A DNA stretch of 64,000 bases, taken from the NCBI GenBank assembly GCA_964570785.1, contig CAZMZG010000001.1, forward strand, positions 1 through 64,000. The letters are read 5' to 3'. Source of the DNA: Thermatribacter sp964570785 (GTDB taxonomy: Bacteria; Atribacterota; Atribacteria; Atribacterales; Thermatribacteraceae). The notes beneath the pieces are model-generated. The model was not told the origin of the DNA, did not search any database, and saw only the letters and a list, made by a program, of their open reading frames with translations. Shown one piece after another: positions 44,274 to 52,974 of this stretch. The translations under genes and the position numbers were made by a program. Every line of letters starts with the position of its first letter. The stretch's first letter is position 1.

Positions 44274-45391
44274 ATTACCTTCCTGCATTCAATTTTTCCA
44301 AAATTGCAAAGTATTTCATGGGGTATGGTTGCAGCCCGCTCGGCCAGTTCTTCGGGACGAATTTCTTCGTTACCATCTTCACCCAGGATAGTAACCACAT
44401 CTCCTCTCCGTACTCCTTCTATCTCGGTTACGTCGATTACTATCTGCTCCATAGTGATGGTTCCTAACACGGGAACTCTTTTCCCTCTGAGGAGGACTTC
44501 TATTTTGTTGGACAGGTTACGTGACAGTCCCCAGTAATAACCGATATTTGCAACTGCTACCCTGGTAGTTCTCCAGGTGGTAAAAGTGGCCCCATAACTT
44601 ACTTTATGGCCTGGAGGCAATTCTTTAAGATGAGTTATCCGGGTTTTGATGTTCATTACCGGCTTTAACCCAAACTTTTCGATTCGCAAGTGATTTGTGG
44701 TAGGAGAAACACCAAAAAGTGCTATGCCTATTCGAGCTCCGTCAAGACGGGCTTCAGGTAAGTTTAAAAATGCTGCACTGTTTGCGCAGTATTTTTTTAG
44801 AGGCTGTCCACAGATTCTTTCTATTTTCTGGCAGGTTTCTGCAAATAGCTGGAGTTGCTTCCGAGTATACTCAAAGTCGGTTTCAGCACAAGCAAAGTGA
44901 GTCATTACTCCTTTTAGTTGAGGGAAAAGCTCGTAGAGATGGTTTTTAATGGATCCTGTTTCCAGCTCTGAAGGCAAGAAACCCATTCTTCCCATTCCAG
45001 TATCTATAAATAGATAAAAATTTAGGGGCGATTTTTTAAATGTTCTTTTTAGGAGATTCAATTCTTCTCGGGAGGAGACAACGGGAGTAAGCTTATAAAA
45101 AAAAAGAGCTTCCACTTCTTCTGGCATTACACTTCCCAGAATTATCAGTTCTCCCTCAATACCGCTTTTCCTGAGCTTGATTCCTTCTTGAACGCTTCCC
45201 ACCGCGAAATTTGAAAGACCGCATTCTGAAAGAACTTTTATGGCTTCAATGCCATGCCCGTAAGCGTTGCTTTTAACTACGCCAATTATTTTATATTCTC
45301 GTTTTTGAGCAAGTTTGCTAAGGATCCGGTAGTTGTTACACAATTTTTGAGAGTCAATTTCCATCCAGGAAGGGTATTCTGTATTGTCCAT
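44270..45391 (-). CDS. alr: Alanine racemase
   Basis: A PLP enzyme supplying D-alanine for peptidoglycan. 373 residues; PLP lysine is Lys40 in GVVKSNAYGHG, and the C-terminal catalytic tyrosine is in KVSYGATFTTWRTTRVA. MARVGF-type motif appears as GMGRMGFLPSE. It overlaps nnr by 38 bases and tsaE by 4. A D-Ala requirement suggests a cell wall. Confidence 0.95.
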   Translation of the reverse strand: MDNTEYPSWMEIDSQKLCNNYRILSKLAQKREYKIIGVVKSNAYGHGIEAIKVLSECGLSNFAVGSVQEGIKLRKSGIEGELIILGSVMPEEVEALFFYKLTPVVSSREELNLLKRTFKKSPLNFYLFIDTGMGRMGFLPSELETGSIKNHLYELFPQLKGVMTHFACAETDFEYTRKQLQLFAETCQKIERICGQPLKKYCANSAAFLNLPEARLDGARIGIALFGVSPTTNHLRIEKFGLKPVMNIKTRITHLKELPPGHKVSYGATFTTWRTTRVAVANIGYYWGLSRNLSNKIEVLLRGKRVPVLGTITMEQIVIDVTEIEGVRRGDVVTILGEDGNEEIRPEELAERAATIPHEILCNFGKIECRKVI

Positions 45392-46946
45392 CGCGAACCA
45401 CCTTCTTTGCTGCGGGAATTTCGTAAGCTATTTCCTTTGCAGTTATTTCTTTTTTGTTTCGAGCTAGCATATCTCCTGCCAGCCCATGCAAAAAAACACC
45501 ACAAATGGCGCTTTCTAAGGGTTTTCCGCTTTGTGCCAGTATACCTGCTATGATTCCAGAAAGAACATCTCCGCTACCAGCAGTGGCCAGTTCTGGACCA
45601 CCAGTGGGGTTTATAAATATGTTTCCTGAAGGTTCGGCTACCAAGGTTGCTGGTCCTTTCAGGACTGTTATGCACTGGAAATAATCAGCCAGTTGCCGGG
45701 CTGCTTCAAACCGATTTTCCACCACTTCTTTTGGGGAGCTTTCCAGGAGCCTTGCTGCCTCTCCATGATGAGGAGTTATAATCCAGCCCGAAAGCTTTCC
45801 TTTCCATCTCTTTCGCTCCTTGGCTATACAGTTCAAAGCATCTGCATCGATCACCCCACCAATATGGGGGCTGGCTTGAACAAGTTTTTCGACAAAGAAA
45901 GCCGTTGAAGGGGAAATTCCTAAACCTGGTCCAATTATTAAGCTTTTGCATTTTTTCTCTACAAAGGTTTTTTTGAGTAATTTTACAATGGTGGGCGAAT
46001 AATACCTTTCCATCTGGACATTTTTAACCAAAGGCGTTACCACTTCAGGTAAGTGTATCTTAACCAGGGAAGCAGCAGTAAGTGGCAGAGGCCAGATCAC
46101 CATTCCTGCACCAGCGCAGCAAGCTCCCAGAGAGGCCAAAATGCCTGCTCCAAGCATTGACGGAGAACCGGCAATTATACCAACTACCCCAGCACTTATT
46201 TTGTGAGCATCATGGTTTCGCTCGGGTAAGTATTTTCTTACCAGGTAAGGCGTGATGAGAACATCCCTGATTGAGAAAGGTAATTCCTGGGAGGGAATGG
46301 GTATGCCTATGTCGGCTATTTTAATTTTTCCCGCATATTCTCTAGCTGGAAAAACAAAAAGTCCTCTTTTGGGCAACCCAAGAGTAACCGTACAATAAGC
46401 TCTGATAGAAGAACCCATTACTGCACCTGATGTAGCATTGACTCCCGAGGGAACATCTATCGAAAGCACTAAAGTGTCTCTGGTATTGTTGACTTTTTCT
46501 ATGACTTCTTTGTAAAGGCCTTCTACAGGTTTAGAGAGACCAGTGCCTAATATTGCATCTATTATTAGAGATTGGGGATAAATTTTTATGTCTTCTGAAG
46601 AAGCAACTTCTATTACTCGGGCCGACGTATTTTTGAGTACCTGATAATTATAAAGAGGGTCCTTTTTGAGTTTTTCTGGGTTGGTGAGGAGATAAACGGT
46701 AACCGGGTAATCTGTGAGTTTACTTAACAGTTGTCGCGCCACTACCAGCCCGTCTCCACCGTTATTGCCTCCCCCACAGAGTACAATTATCTGTTCGAGG
46801 TTTTTTTCTTTCAAGATAGAAAGTGCTTCGCTCGCCACGTTTTTACCCGCATTTTCCATGAGCAGCAAGGTGTCTATTCCATACTTTTGGCAAAGATATT
46901 GTTCTATTTTTTGCATTAACTCAGAAGTTATCAGATACATTCTCAA
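45354..46946 (-). CDS. nnr: Bifunctional NAD(P)H-hydrate epimerase/dehydratase
   Basis: Repairs hydrated NADH and NADPH. 530 residues: N-terminal epimerase domain (YjeF_N; LLMENAGKNVA, CGGGNNGGDGLVVARQL) to about 215, then the ADP/ATP-dependent dehydratase domain of the ribokinase fold (SPSMLGAGILASLGACCAGAGM, LKGPATLVAEP, GSGDVLSGIIAGIL). The TTG at 46946 has GGAGGT five bases upstream and overlaps the acpS stop by 4 bases (TTGA), so I prefer it to the ATG two codons in. The acpS-nnr-alr-tsaE series is common in bacteria. Confidence 0.94.
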   Translation of the reverse strand: MRMYLITSELMQKIEQYLCQKYGIDTLLLMENAGKNVASEALSILKEKNLEQIIVLCGGGNNGGDGLVVARQLLSKLTDYPVTVYLLTNPEKLKKDPLYNYQVLKNTSARVIEVASSEDIKIYPQSLIIDAILGTGLSKPVEGLYKEVIEKVNNTRDTLVLSIDVPSGVNATSGAVMGSSIRAYCTVTLGLPKRGLFVFPAREYAGKIKIADIGIPIPSQELPFSIRDVLITPYLVRKYLPERNHDAHKISAGVVGIIAGSPSMLGAGILASLGACCAGAGMVIWPLPLTAASLVKIHLPEVVTPLVKNVQMERYYSPTIVKLLKKTFVEKKCKSLIIGPGLGISPSTAFFVEKLVQASPHIGGVIDADALNCIAKERKRWKGKLSGWIITPHHGEAARLLESSPKEVVENRFEAARQLADYFQCITVLKGPATLVAEPSGNIFINPTGGPELATAGSGDVLSGIIAGILAQSGKPLESAICGVFLHGLAGDMLARNKKEITAKEIAYEIPAAKKVVRDGQYRIPFLDGN

Positions 46947-47326
46947 TTTTTACCTCCTCCCAGACAGAACCCCACAGCCACTGCACATACTTCCTTGGGG
47001 GTGTGAGTGACTGAGAGACGTATTCTTTCAAAGGTAGGTGGCACTCTGGTGCTGGTTTTCACCATGATTTTTCTATTGTAATCGTGCAATATTAGAATAT
47101 CTTTCCAGCCTGGGTTGATGTCTTTTTGCAGATAAAGTTTTTTCACGGCTTCCTTACTCGCAAAAAGAGTTGCCATCCCTTCCAGAAGGCGTCTGGGAGC
47201 ATAGTAGCTCAGTTCCTCTTCATTAAATAGCTTTTCTGAGAATCGGTTGCCAAACCTCAGAAAAGCATCTTTTATCCTTTCAATATCCACCAGGTCCACA
47301 CCTATGTAAATTTCAGGGACTTTCAA
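46943..47326 (-). CDS. acpS: Holo-[acyl-carrier-protein] synthase
   Basis: Transfers phosphopantetheine from CoA to the acyl carrier protein. 127 residues; Mg ligands Asp in IGVDLVDIERI and Glu in LFASKEAVKK, and the terminal LSVTHTPKEVCAVAVG. It overlaps the EF-G2 gene and nnr by 4 bases each. CoaE at 22145 makes its substrate. Confidence 0.94.
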   Translation of the reverse strand: MKVPEIYIGVDLVDIERIKDAFLRFGNRFSEKLFNEEELSYYAPRRLLEGMATLFASKEAVKKLYLQKDINPGWKDILILHDYNRKIMVKTSTRVPPTFERIRLSVTHTPKEVCAVAVGFCLGGGKN

Positions 47327-49404
47327 TCCTCTTCTCTTTCCTTTCGGGCTTTTTCAATAATGGCTTCAGCAATTTGTGAAGGAACTTCTTCATAATGATC
47401 AAATTTCATGCTGAAAGAACCTCTACCCTGGGTTATAGAACGAAGATCGACAGAATATCTGAATAGCTCTGCCAGCGGTGCCAGGGCCTGGATTTTCTGA
47501 TACCCGTTTTGAGGTTCCATCCCCAAAATTTTGCCTCTTCTACTATTGAGGTCACCTATGACGTCACCCATGTTTTCTTCAGGGACCAGAACCTCTATTT
47601 TCATTATCGGTTCCAGCAACACGGGATTTGCTTCTTGGGCTCCTTTCTTAAAAGCCATTGAGCCAGCTATTTTGAAAGCCATATCCGAGGAATCCACAGG
47701 ATGGAAAGAACCGTCGAAAACGGTTACCTTAACATCCACAACCTGGTATCCAGCCAGGATCCCTTCCTGCATTGCTTCCTGTACTCCCTTTTCTACTGCC
47801 GGGATATAGTTTTTAGGTATTACTCCCCCCACAATTTTGTCTACAAACTCAAATCCCTGTCCTCGAGGGAGGGGCTCAATTTCCAACCAAGCATGGCCGT
47901 ATTGTCCTCTTCCGCCAGACTGTCTCTTGTATTTTCCTTCCGCCTTAGTGCTTTTTTTGATAGTTTCTTTATAGGGTACTTTGGGAACACTCAAAGTCGC
48001 TTCTACTCCAAATTTGCGTTTCATTTTATCTACCAGTACATCAAGGTGGATGTCACCCAAACCGTATACCAGTTCCTCTTTGGTATCTGGGTCTCGGGTT
48101 ACCTTTAGTACTGGATCCTCTTCTATAATCCGAGATATTGCAGCACTTATTTTTTCTTCATCACTTTTGCCTGCCGGTTTGATGGCAGCTATGTAGTTGG
48201 GCTCTGGTAACTCAAGTGGAGGGAGCACAATGGGGTTGGCAGGATCAGAAAGAGTGTCTCCAGCGCCAATACTACCCACTTTAGCCACCACACCAATGTC
48301 GCCAGCTCCGATTTCTTGGATTTGTTCCTGATGTTTACCCCTTAGGAATAACAGCTGACCTATTTTCTCTTCGCTGTCTCGAGAAGCATTGTAAAGTTTG
48401 GCATCTGCTGTAATTTTTCCAGAGAAAACCCTAAACATTGCCATCTTGCCCACATAGGGGTCACTTATTACCTTGAAAACAAAAGCAGAGAAAGGAGTAT
48501 CTTCGTTGCAGGGTATTTCTACTTCTTCCTGAGTTTTGGGGTTTATTCCCTTGACTTTCTCTCTTAAGCCTGGATCGGGCATAAATTCGACAATAAAGTC
48601 ACTCAAGAAGTTAATACCCTTGTTTTCCAAGCCAGAACCACAGAGAAGAGGGAAGATTTTTCTTGTCTTGATTGCCTCTTTAAAAGCTTTTTTGAGCTCT
48701 TCGTTGTTTATTTCTTGTCCCTCAAGGTAGGCATTCAGGAGGTCATCGTTAGTTTCTGCAACATTTTCAAGAAACTTTTCCCGGGCTTCGGTTACTGTTT
48801 CTTCAAGTTGAGGCGGAATTTCTTTTAAGGATACTTTACCTTCGGCATCAAAATACAGGGCTTTCATGGATACCAAGTCCACAATACCCTGAAAATCACT
48901 TTCCTTTCCTATAGGAATGGTTATTGGTGTTATTTTCGTGGAGAGCTTGCTGGAAAGCTCTTGATAAGTTTCTTCAAATTTTGCTCCCTCGCGGTCTATC
49001 TTGTTAATGAAAAAGACCACGGGTAAGTTCTCTCGTTCAAGATATTTCCAGGCTTTTTCGGTACCTGCTCCCATGCCTGATGCAGCACATACAGAAATTA
49101 TCCCAAAGTCGACTGCCCTTACTGCTGCTACCACATTCCCTTCAAAGTCCATATATCCTGGTGTATCTATGAGGTTTATTTTGTGATCTTTCCATTCAAA
49201 GGGTAAAAGAGAAAGGTCGATGGACATTGCTCTTTTGGTTTCTTCTGGTTGCCAGTCTGAAATAGTGTTCCCGTCCTCTACTCTTCCTCTGCGGTTTATA
49301 ACCCCAGCGTTATAGAGCATCGCTTCGGAGATTGTAGTTTTACCTGAACCTGCATGTCCAAATAATCCTGCATTCCTTATGTTGTTCATGGAAAACTTTT
49401 TCAT
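47323..49404 (-). CDS. Elongation factor G-like GTPase (EF-G2 type)
   Basis: 693 residues with all five EF-G domains. The G1 loop is GHAGSGKTT rather than AHIDAGKTT, the switch I region reads PEETKRAMSIDLS rather than the QERERGITI of canonical EF-G, and G3 is DTPGYMDF. This pattern marks the EF-G2 (EF-G-like) subfamily described from Thermus and others, whose cellular role is unsettled; ribosome-dependent GTPase activity has been reported. It is not linked to rpsL/rpsG/tuf, where true fusA lies. It heads the acpS-nnr-alr-tsa series. The ATG follows AAAGGAGG. Confidence 0.9.
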   Translation of the reverse strand: MKKFSMNNIRNAGLFGHAGSGKTTISEAMLYNAGVINRRGRVEDGNTISDWQPEETKRAMSIDLSLLPFEWKDHKINLIDTPGYMDFEGNVVAAVRAVDFGIISVCAASGMGAGTEKAWKYLERENLPVVFFINKIDREGAKFEETYQELSSKLSTKITPITIPIGKESDFQGIVDLVSMKALYFDAEGKVSLKEIPPQLEETVTEAREKFLENVAETNDDLLNAYLEGQEINNEELKKAFKEAIKTRKIFPLLCGSGLENKGINFLSDFIVEFMPDPGLREKVKGINPKTQEEVEIPCNEDTPFSAFVFKVISDPYVGKMAMFRVFSGKITADAKLYNASRDSEEKIGQLLFLRGKHQEQIQEIGAGDIGVVAKVGSIGAGDTLSDPANPIVLPPLELPEPNYIAAIKPAGKSDEEKISAAISRIIEEDPVLKVTRDPDTKEELVYGLGDIHLDVLVDKMKRKFGVEATLSVPKVPYKETIKKSTKAEGKYKRQSGGRGQYGHAWLEIEPLPRGQGFEFVDKIVGGVIPKNYIPAVEKGVQEAMQEGILAGYQVVDVKVTVFDGSFHPVDSSDMAFKIAGSMAFKKGAQEANPVLLEPIMKIEVLVPEENMGDVIGDLNSRRGKILGMEPQNGYQKIQALAPLAELFRYSVDLRSITQGRGSFSMKFDHYEEVPSQIAEAIIEKARKEREED

Positions 49405-49407
49405 TTA

Positions 49408-49509
49408 TCAATTTCCTCCTTTCTTCCTGAGCGCTAAGTAAATCAGGTTTTGTTTGCATTGAATTAAAACTCGTTCTGTCATCAGCTTCAACATCAATGA
49501 ATTTCGCAT
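49408..49509 (-). CDS. Possible 33-residue ORF before EF-G2
   Basis: A short ATG-initiated frame whose stop (TGA) lies 3 bases before the EF-G2 ATG, with the EF-G2 Shine-Dalgarno inside its last codons. It has basic and leucine-rich composition, no recognisable domain and only a weak GTGAG in front. It could be a coupling leader ORF, or chance. Confidence 0.2.
   Translation of the reverse strand: MRNSLMLKLMTERVLIQCKQNLIYLALRKKGGN
49463..49491 (-). promoter_or_regulatory. Possible promoter of the EF-G2 operon
   Basis: Minus strand TTGAAG (49491-49486), 17 bases, TTTAAT (49468-49463), about 60 bases before the EF-G2 start. Imperfect hexamers in A/T-rich DNA. Confidence 0.3.
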
Positions 49510-49514
49510 TTTAC

Positions 49515-49664
49515 TCACTTTTGTAGATAAGCTTCGCTTAGCAAGAAAAACCATAAGCTCGCTGCCAGGAGCAAAGCGTACCAGAGGATATCATATTCTC
49601 TTTTAATTCTTTTAAGAAAAAGTTTTTTAAGTGATATTAACCAGCTTTTAGGGTTAATTTTCCA
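49515..49664 (-). pseudogene. Membrane segment in frame after the cdaA stop, possible CdaR remnant
   Basis: Directly after the cdaA TGA (49667-49665) the same frame stays open for 49 codons. It encodes a basic stretch (SLKKLFLKRIKREYD) and a clear hydrophobic helix (ILWYALLLAASLWFFLLSEAYL) before TGA. No ATG, GTG or well-placed TTG exists in it. CdaR (YbbR), the membrane regulator usually encoded next to cdaA, begins with just such a basic stretch and helix, so this looks like its truncated N-terminus. Alternatives are read-through of the UGA giving CdaA a C-terminal anchor, or initiation at the ATT codon. Confidence 0.35.
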
Positions 49665-50429
49665 TCATACCTTTCTGTACAGAATTTTAAGCATTTTTTT
49701 AAGAGCAGGGGCTTCAATCCCCCAAGCCATTTTACCATGTACTGCTAAAGAAATTTTAGCGGTTTCTTCAGAAACCACAATAGCCAATGCATCAGTTTGC
49801 TCGGTTATTCCTATGCCAGCACGGTGTCTTGTGCCCACCAGCTTTTTGCCTTCTACCACTTCAGCGAGAGGCAAGATGCATCCTGCGGCTATGAGACGAT
49901 TTTCTCGCAGTATTATTGCTCCATCGTGGAGTGGCGATTCCGTCAAGAAAATGGAAATTGCAAGTTCCGGCGAAAAGAGCGCATCTATAAGGATTCCAGT
50001 TTGCACGAAATCTTTTAAGCTGTTAGAGCGCTCAAGAACGATGAGCGCTCCTATTTTCTTTCTGGAAAGAGTTTGGCAGGTTATCACCAGATCGTCTATT
50101 AGTTTTCCGCGCAGCTCTTCATTGTGAAAAAGTAGGCCGCTAATTACTGCAGTAGTTTCTCTGTTGTAGGCACGATTGGTGTATACTCGCCTTATTTCGG
50201 GCTGAAAAACTACAAGCATTGAAGCAACATACCCAGCAAGTAGAACTTTCCAAAAGAAGTTAAGTTCTTTTAATCCTGTGCAATTCGACACACCAGCCGC
50301 AATGAGGATGAAAGATAGAAAATTGAGCGGTGCAATAAGTGGCGTTCCACGGAGAAAGCGAAGAACATAGAAGATAAAACAATAGAGAATAATAAGTTCA
50401 AATATTTGACGCCATCCTAGAACGAACAA
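49665..50429 (-). CDS. cdaA: Diadenylate cyclase
   Basis: Makes cyclic di-AMP from two ATP. Three N-terminal membrane helices (about 10-80) precede the DAC domain with SPLHDGAIIL (DGA) and GTRHRAGIGITEQTDALAIVVSEE (RHR). I choose TTG 50429 because GGAGG lies five bases upstream; a GTG at 50441 gives 258 residues. It begins within 13 bases of the argF stop. The usual partners cdaR and glmM do not follow; only a fragment resembling the CdaR N-terminus does. Confidence 0.93.
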   Translation of the reverse strand: MFVLGWRQIFELIILYCFIFYVLRFLRGTPLIAPLNFLSFILIAAGVSNCTGLKELNFFWKVLLAGYVASMLVVFQPEIRRVYTNRAYNRETTAVISGLLFHNEELRGKLIDDLVITCQTLSRKKIGALIVLERSNSLKDFVQTGILIDALFSPELAISIFLTESPLHDGAIILRENRLIAAGCILPLAEVVEGKKLVGTRHRAGIGITEQTDALAIVVSEETAKISLAVHGKMAWGIEAPALKKMLKILYRKV

Positions 50430-50441
50430 CGCTTCCTCCAC

Positions 50442-51374
50442 TCAACCTACTATTAAAGCTAAAATAGCTTTTTGGACGTGAAGACGATTTTCGGCCTGGT
50501 CATAGACTACTGATTGGGGACCATCCATTACCTCGTCGGTGATTTCTTCTCCTCGATGTGCAGGCATGCAGTGCATAACTATAGCATTTTCAGAGGCTCG
50601 AGAGAGCAGCTTGCTGTTAAGCTGGTAGGGCTTGAAGTGTTGGGCCCTTGTTTCATATTCTACTTCTTTACCCATACTTACCCAGACATCAGTGTAAACC
50701 ACATCAGCATTTTCCACTGCTTTGTAGGGGTCAGCTTCATAAACAATTTTGGCTCCACTCTTTTTAGATTCTCTTTCTGCCCATTTCCACACCTCAGGGT
50801 CAGGTTTGTATTGGGGAGGTGTTGATATCCAGGTTTCCAGTCCCAACACGGCACTAGCAGTGATCAAAGAATTACAGACATTATTACCATCACCCACGAA
50901 ACAAATCTTGAGGTTTTCAAGCTGTCCCCTTTTCTCTTTTATGGTAAGCAAGTCACCCATAATTTGACAGGGGTGGTGAAGATCAGACAGTCCGTTGATA
51001 ACTGGTACGGTGGCATACTTTGCAAGTTCCAGCACGTTGTTATGTGCAAAGGTTCGTATCATTATTCCGTCAACCATTCTGCTTAAAACCAGAGCGACAT
51101 CCTTAATGGCTTCTCGTTTTCCCAGGCCCACTTCTTGGGGACCAAGATAAAGGGCTTTCCCTCCTAACTGATGCATGGCCAGCTCAAAGGATACCCGAGT
51201 GCGTAGGGAAGGTTTTTCAAAAAGAAGAGTCAGAACCTTGCCCTTAAGCAGGCTTGTTTCCTGTTTGAGGAACAACCTTCTTTTAAGCTCTAAAGCGGTG
51301 TAGATAATATACTCTATTTCCTCTCTGGTAAAGTCAGCAATATCTATAAAATCTCGGCCTTTAAAACTGTACAT
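50442..51374 (-). CDS. argF: Ornithine carbamoyltransferase
   Basis: Forms citrulline from ornithine and carbamoyl phosphate, or acts catabolically in the reverse direction. 310 residues with the carbamoyl-phosphate motif KPSLRTRVSFELA (the usual STRTR has Ser-Leu here), HHPCQIMGDLLT and the ornithine motif MHCMPAHRGEEI. It lies 27 bases after an ornithine racemase-like gene, so both may act on the same amino acid. Confidence 0.95.
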   Translation of the reverse strand: MYSFKGRDFIDIADFTREEIEYIIYTALELKRRLFLKQETSLLKGKVLTLLFEKPSLRTRVSFELAMHQLGGKALYLGPQEVGLGKREAIKDVALVLSRMVDGIMIRTFAHNNVLELAKYATVPVINGLSDLHHPCQIMGDLLTIKEKRGQLENLKICFVGDGNNVCNSLITASAVLGLETWISTPPQYKPDPEVWKWAERESKKSGAKIVYEADPYKAVENADVVYTDVWVSMGKEVEYETRAQHFKPYQLNSKLLSRASENAIVMHCMPAHRGEEITDEVMDGPQSVVYDQAENRLHVQKAILALIVG

Positions 51375-51401
51375 CTTGAGTCCTCCTCTTACTTTTAAAA
51401 T

Positions 51402-52478
51402 CTAAGAATAGATTTTGCTAACGTATGGAGAAAGAAACGCCCTAAGAACGGCTCCATATCCCGCTCTGAAGTTTAGTTTATCACCTATTTTATAATCTTG
51501 AGAGCTCTTACTTAGGTCTAAAACGAGATAATTACTTGTTGCACCAACTATTGTAACATTTTTGTCTTTGGGATATAACTGGTTCTCGTCAATATCTTGT
51601 TTCCCCAGTGCTAACAGTGCCCTTTTCTTTTTCCCTTCATCGAGCAAAGAGGCTGATGTTTTGCCGAAGGCATCAAATCCTTTGGCTTTCTTCCAGAGAG
51701 GTTGCTTCTTTTTGATTTCCACAATCTCAGCAGATATTTCGAAAGTATCTTGGCTTAGCCAGGAGAAAGCTTTTTTTCTGCTTATATCGTGACCAAACAG
51801 GAAAGCTTCTCCCATGCGGATTTCATCGATTCCCTCAGGAAGTGGGTCTCTCTCCCACAGTTCCAAAAAAGTAGTTCCTCCCACTGATAAAATTAGTTCT
51901 TTGTTAAGTTTCCTCTCCAGTTGTCTTTTAAGATTGACCAATTGGTTAACAATCTCTAAGTCGGGCAACACGCCGTTGAGACAGGCTAAAGTGGTGCCCA
52001 AGCCGATGACGTCAACGTGTCTTAAGGTGTTAAAATCAAAATCATCAAGGATTTCTTCCTTAAGGAATCCTTCTCTTGCGTCCCCTCCTTCGATTGCCAG
52101 AATAACTCTCTGGATTTTGCTTGCCTTATGGGCTGTATGGTTCAGTAGTTTCAGATTCTCAAGGCTTGATACAAAAGGTATTAGATTGCTATCAATTATG
52201 AGTTGAATTTCTGAATTCATAGGGAGACGAATTAAGTAAAGTTGTAAATCATTTTTACAAGAAAAGAAACTTTTAATTTTCAGCAAGTTGCTGGGATTGG
52301 AATCTCCAAAACAGGTGATTCCCTCTTCCAGAAAAAGCTTAACCAGTGGCAAATCGGCGCAAAAACCCTTAGTTATTGCTACTGGTCTAAGCTTCCACTG
52401 GTTGAGTCTCTGAAGAATGGCTCTTATGTTGTATCGAATAGCTTTGGTATTTATTTTTAGAAGGGGATAACTGCTCAT
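51402..52478 (-). CDS. Ornithine/alanine racemase-family PLP enzyme
   Basis: 358 residues of the fold-type III PLP racemase family. Lys37 in VAITKGFCAD is the probable cofactor lysine; GDAREGF, GLGTTLACLNGV and EIRMGEAFLFGHD match ornithine racemase (Orr)-type proteins more than Alr, which is encoded separately at 44270. The neighbour argF supports ornithine as substrate, but specificity is inferred. No Shine-Dalgarno is visible before the ATG at 52478. Confidence 0.75.
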   Translation of the reverse strand: MSSYPLLKINTKAIRYNIRAILQRLNQWKLRPVAITKGFCADLPLVKLFLEEGITCFGDSNPSNLLKIKSFFSCKNDLQLYLIRLPMNSEIQLIIDSNLIPFVSSLENLKLLNHTAHKASKIQRVILAIEGGDAREGFLKEEILDDFDFNTLRHVDVIGLGTTLACLNGVLPDLEIVNQLVNLKRQLERKLNKELILSVGGTTFLELWERDPLPEGIDEIRMGEAFLFGHDISRKKAFSWLSQDTFEISAEIVEIKKKQPLWKKAKGFDAFGKTSASLLDEGKKKRALLALGKQDIDENQLYPKDKNVTIVGATSNYLVLDLSKSSQDYKIGDKLNFRAGYGAVLRAFLSPYVSKIYS

Positions 52479-52532
52479 TTTTAGTCAGGAGGTAACTCTT
52501 AAAGATTGGTCGAAGGTAAAGATGAGTGGTAA

Positions 52533-52574
52533 AACATAACAGGCTCTTTCGGATTTGAAAGAGCCTGTTATGTT
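52533..52574 (-). terminator. Terminator of rplM-rpsI
   Basis: A perfect 18-bp inverted repeat (52533-52550 with 52557-52574), 6-base loop, starting at the last base of the rpsI stop and followed on the transcript by TTTTACC. Confidence 0.8.
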
Positions 52575-52969
52575 TATCTTTTCGAGAACTGGAAGCTTTT
52601 TCTTGCTGCGGGCTGGCCATATTTTTTGCGTTCTTTCATTCTTGGATCTCGAGTTAGGAGGCCAGCTTTTTTAAGAGTCTGTTTCATGCTCTCGTCTATC
52701 AGGAGTAACGCCCGGGCAATGCCATGCGCTATTGCTCCTGCCTGTCCACTTAACCCTCCACCTTCTACTTTTGCTTCCACGTTGAATCTGCCTTCACTCC
52801 CAGTTAAAACAAGTGGTTTTTCTACTAAAATTCGGTAAGTCCGACGAGGGAAATACTCTTCTAAGGGGCGACCATTTACGGTTATCTTGCCGTTACCTAA
52901 GGTAATCCACACTCGAGCTACTGAGGTTTTTCTTCGCCCAGTTGCATAATATTTCATGTTTTTTTCCAC
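52574..52969 (-). CDS. rpsI: 30S ribosomal protein S9
   Basis: 131 residues. YYATGRRKTSVARVWI opens the conserved core and the basic C-terminal tail ends in FSKR, which reaches the ribosomal P site. I use GTG 52969, eight bases after GAGGAG; a GTG at 52978 is too near that site and an ATG at 52957 is too far. It follows rplM, its invariant partner, by a few bases. Confidence 0.96.
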   Translation of the reverse strand: MEKNMKYYATGRRKTSVARVWITLGNGKITVNGRPLEEYFPRRTYRILVEKPLVLTGSEGRFNVEAKVEGGGLSGQAGAIAHGIARALLLIDESMKQTLKKAGLLTRDPRMKERKKYGQPAARKSFQFSKR

Positions 52970-52974
52970 TTTTT

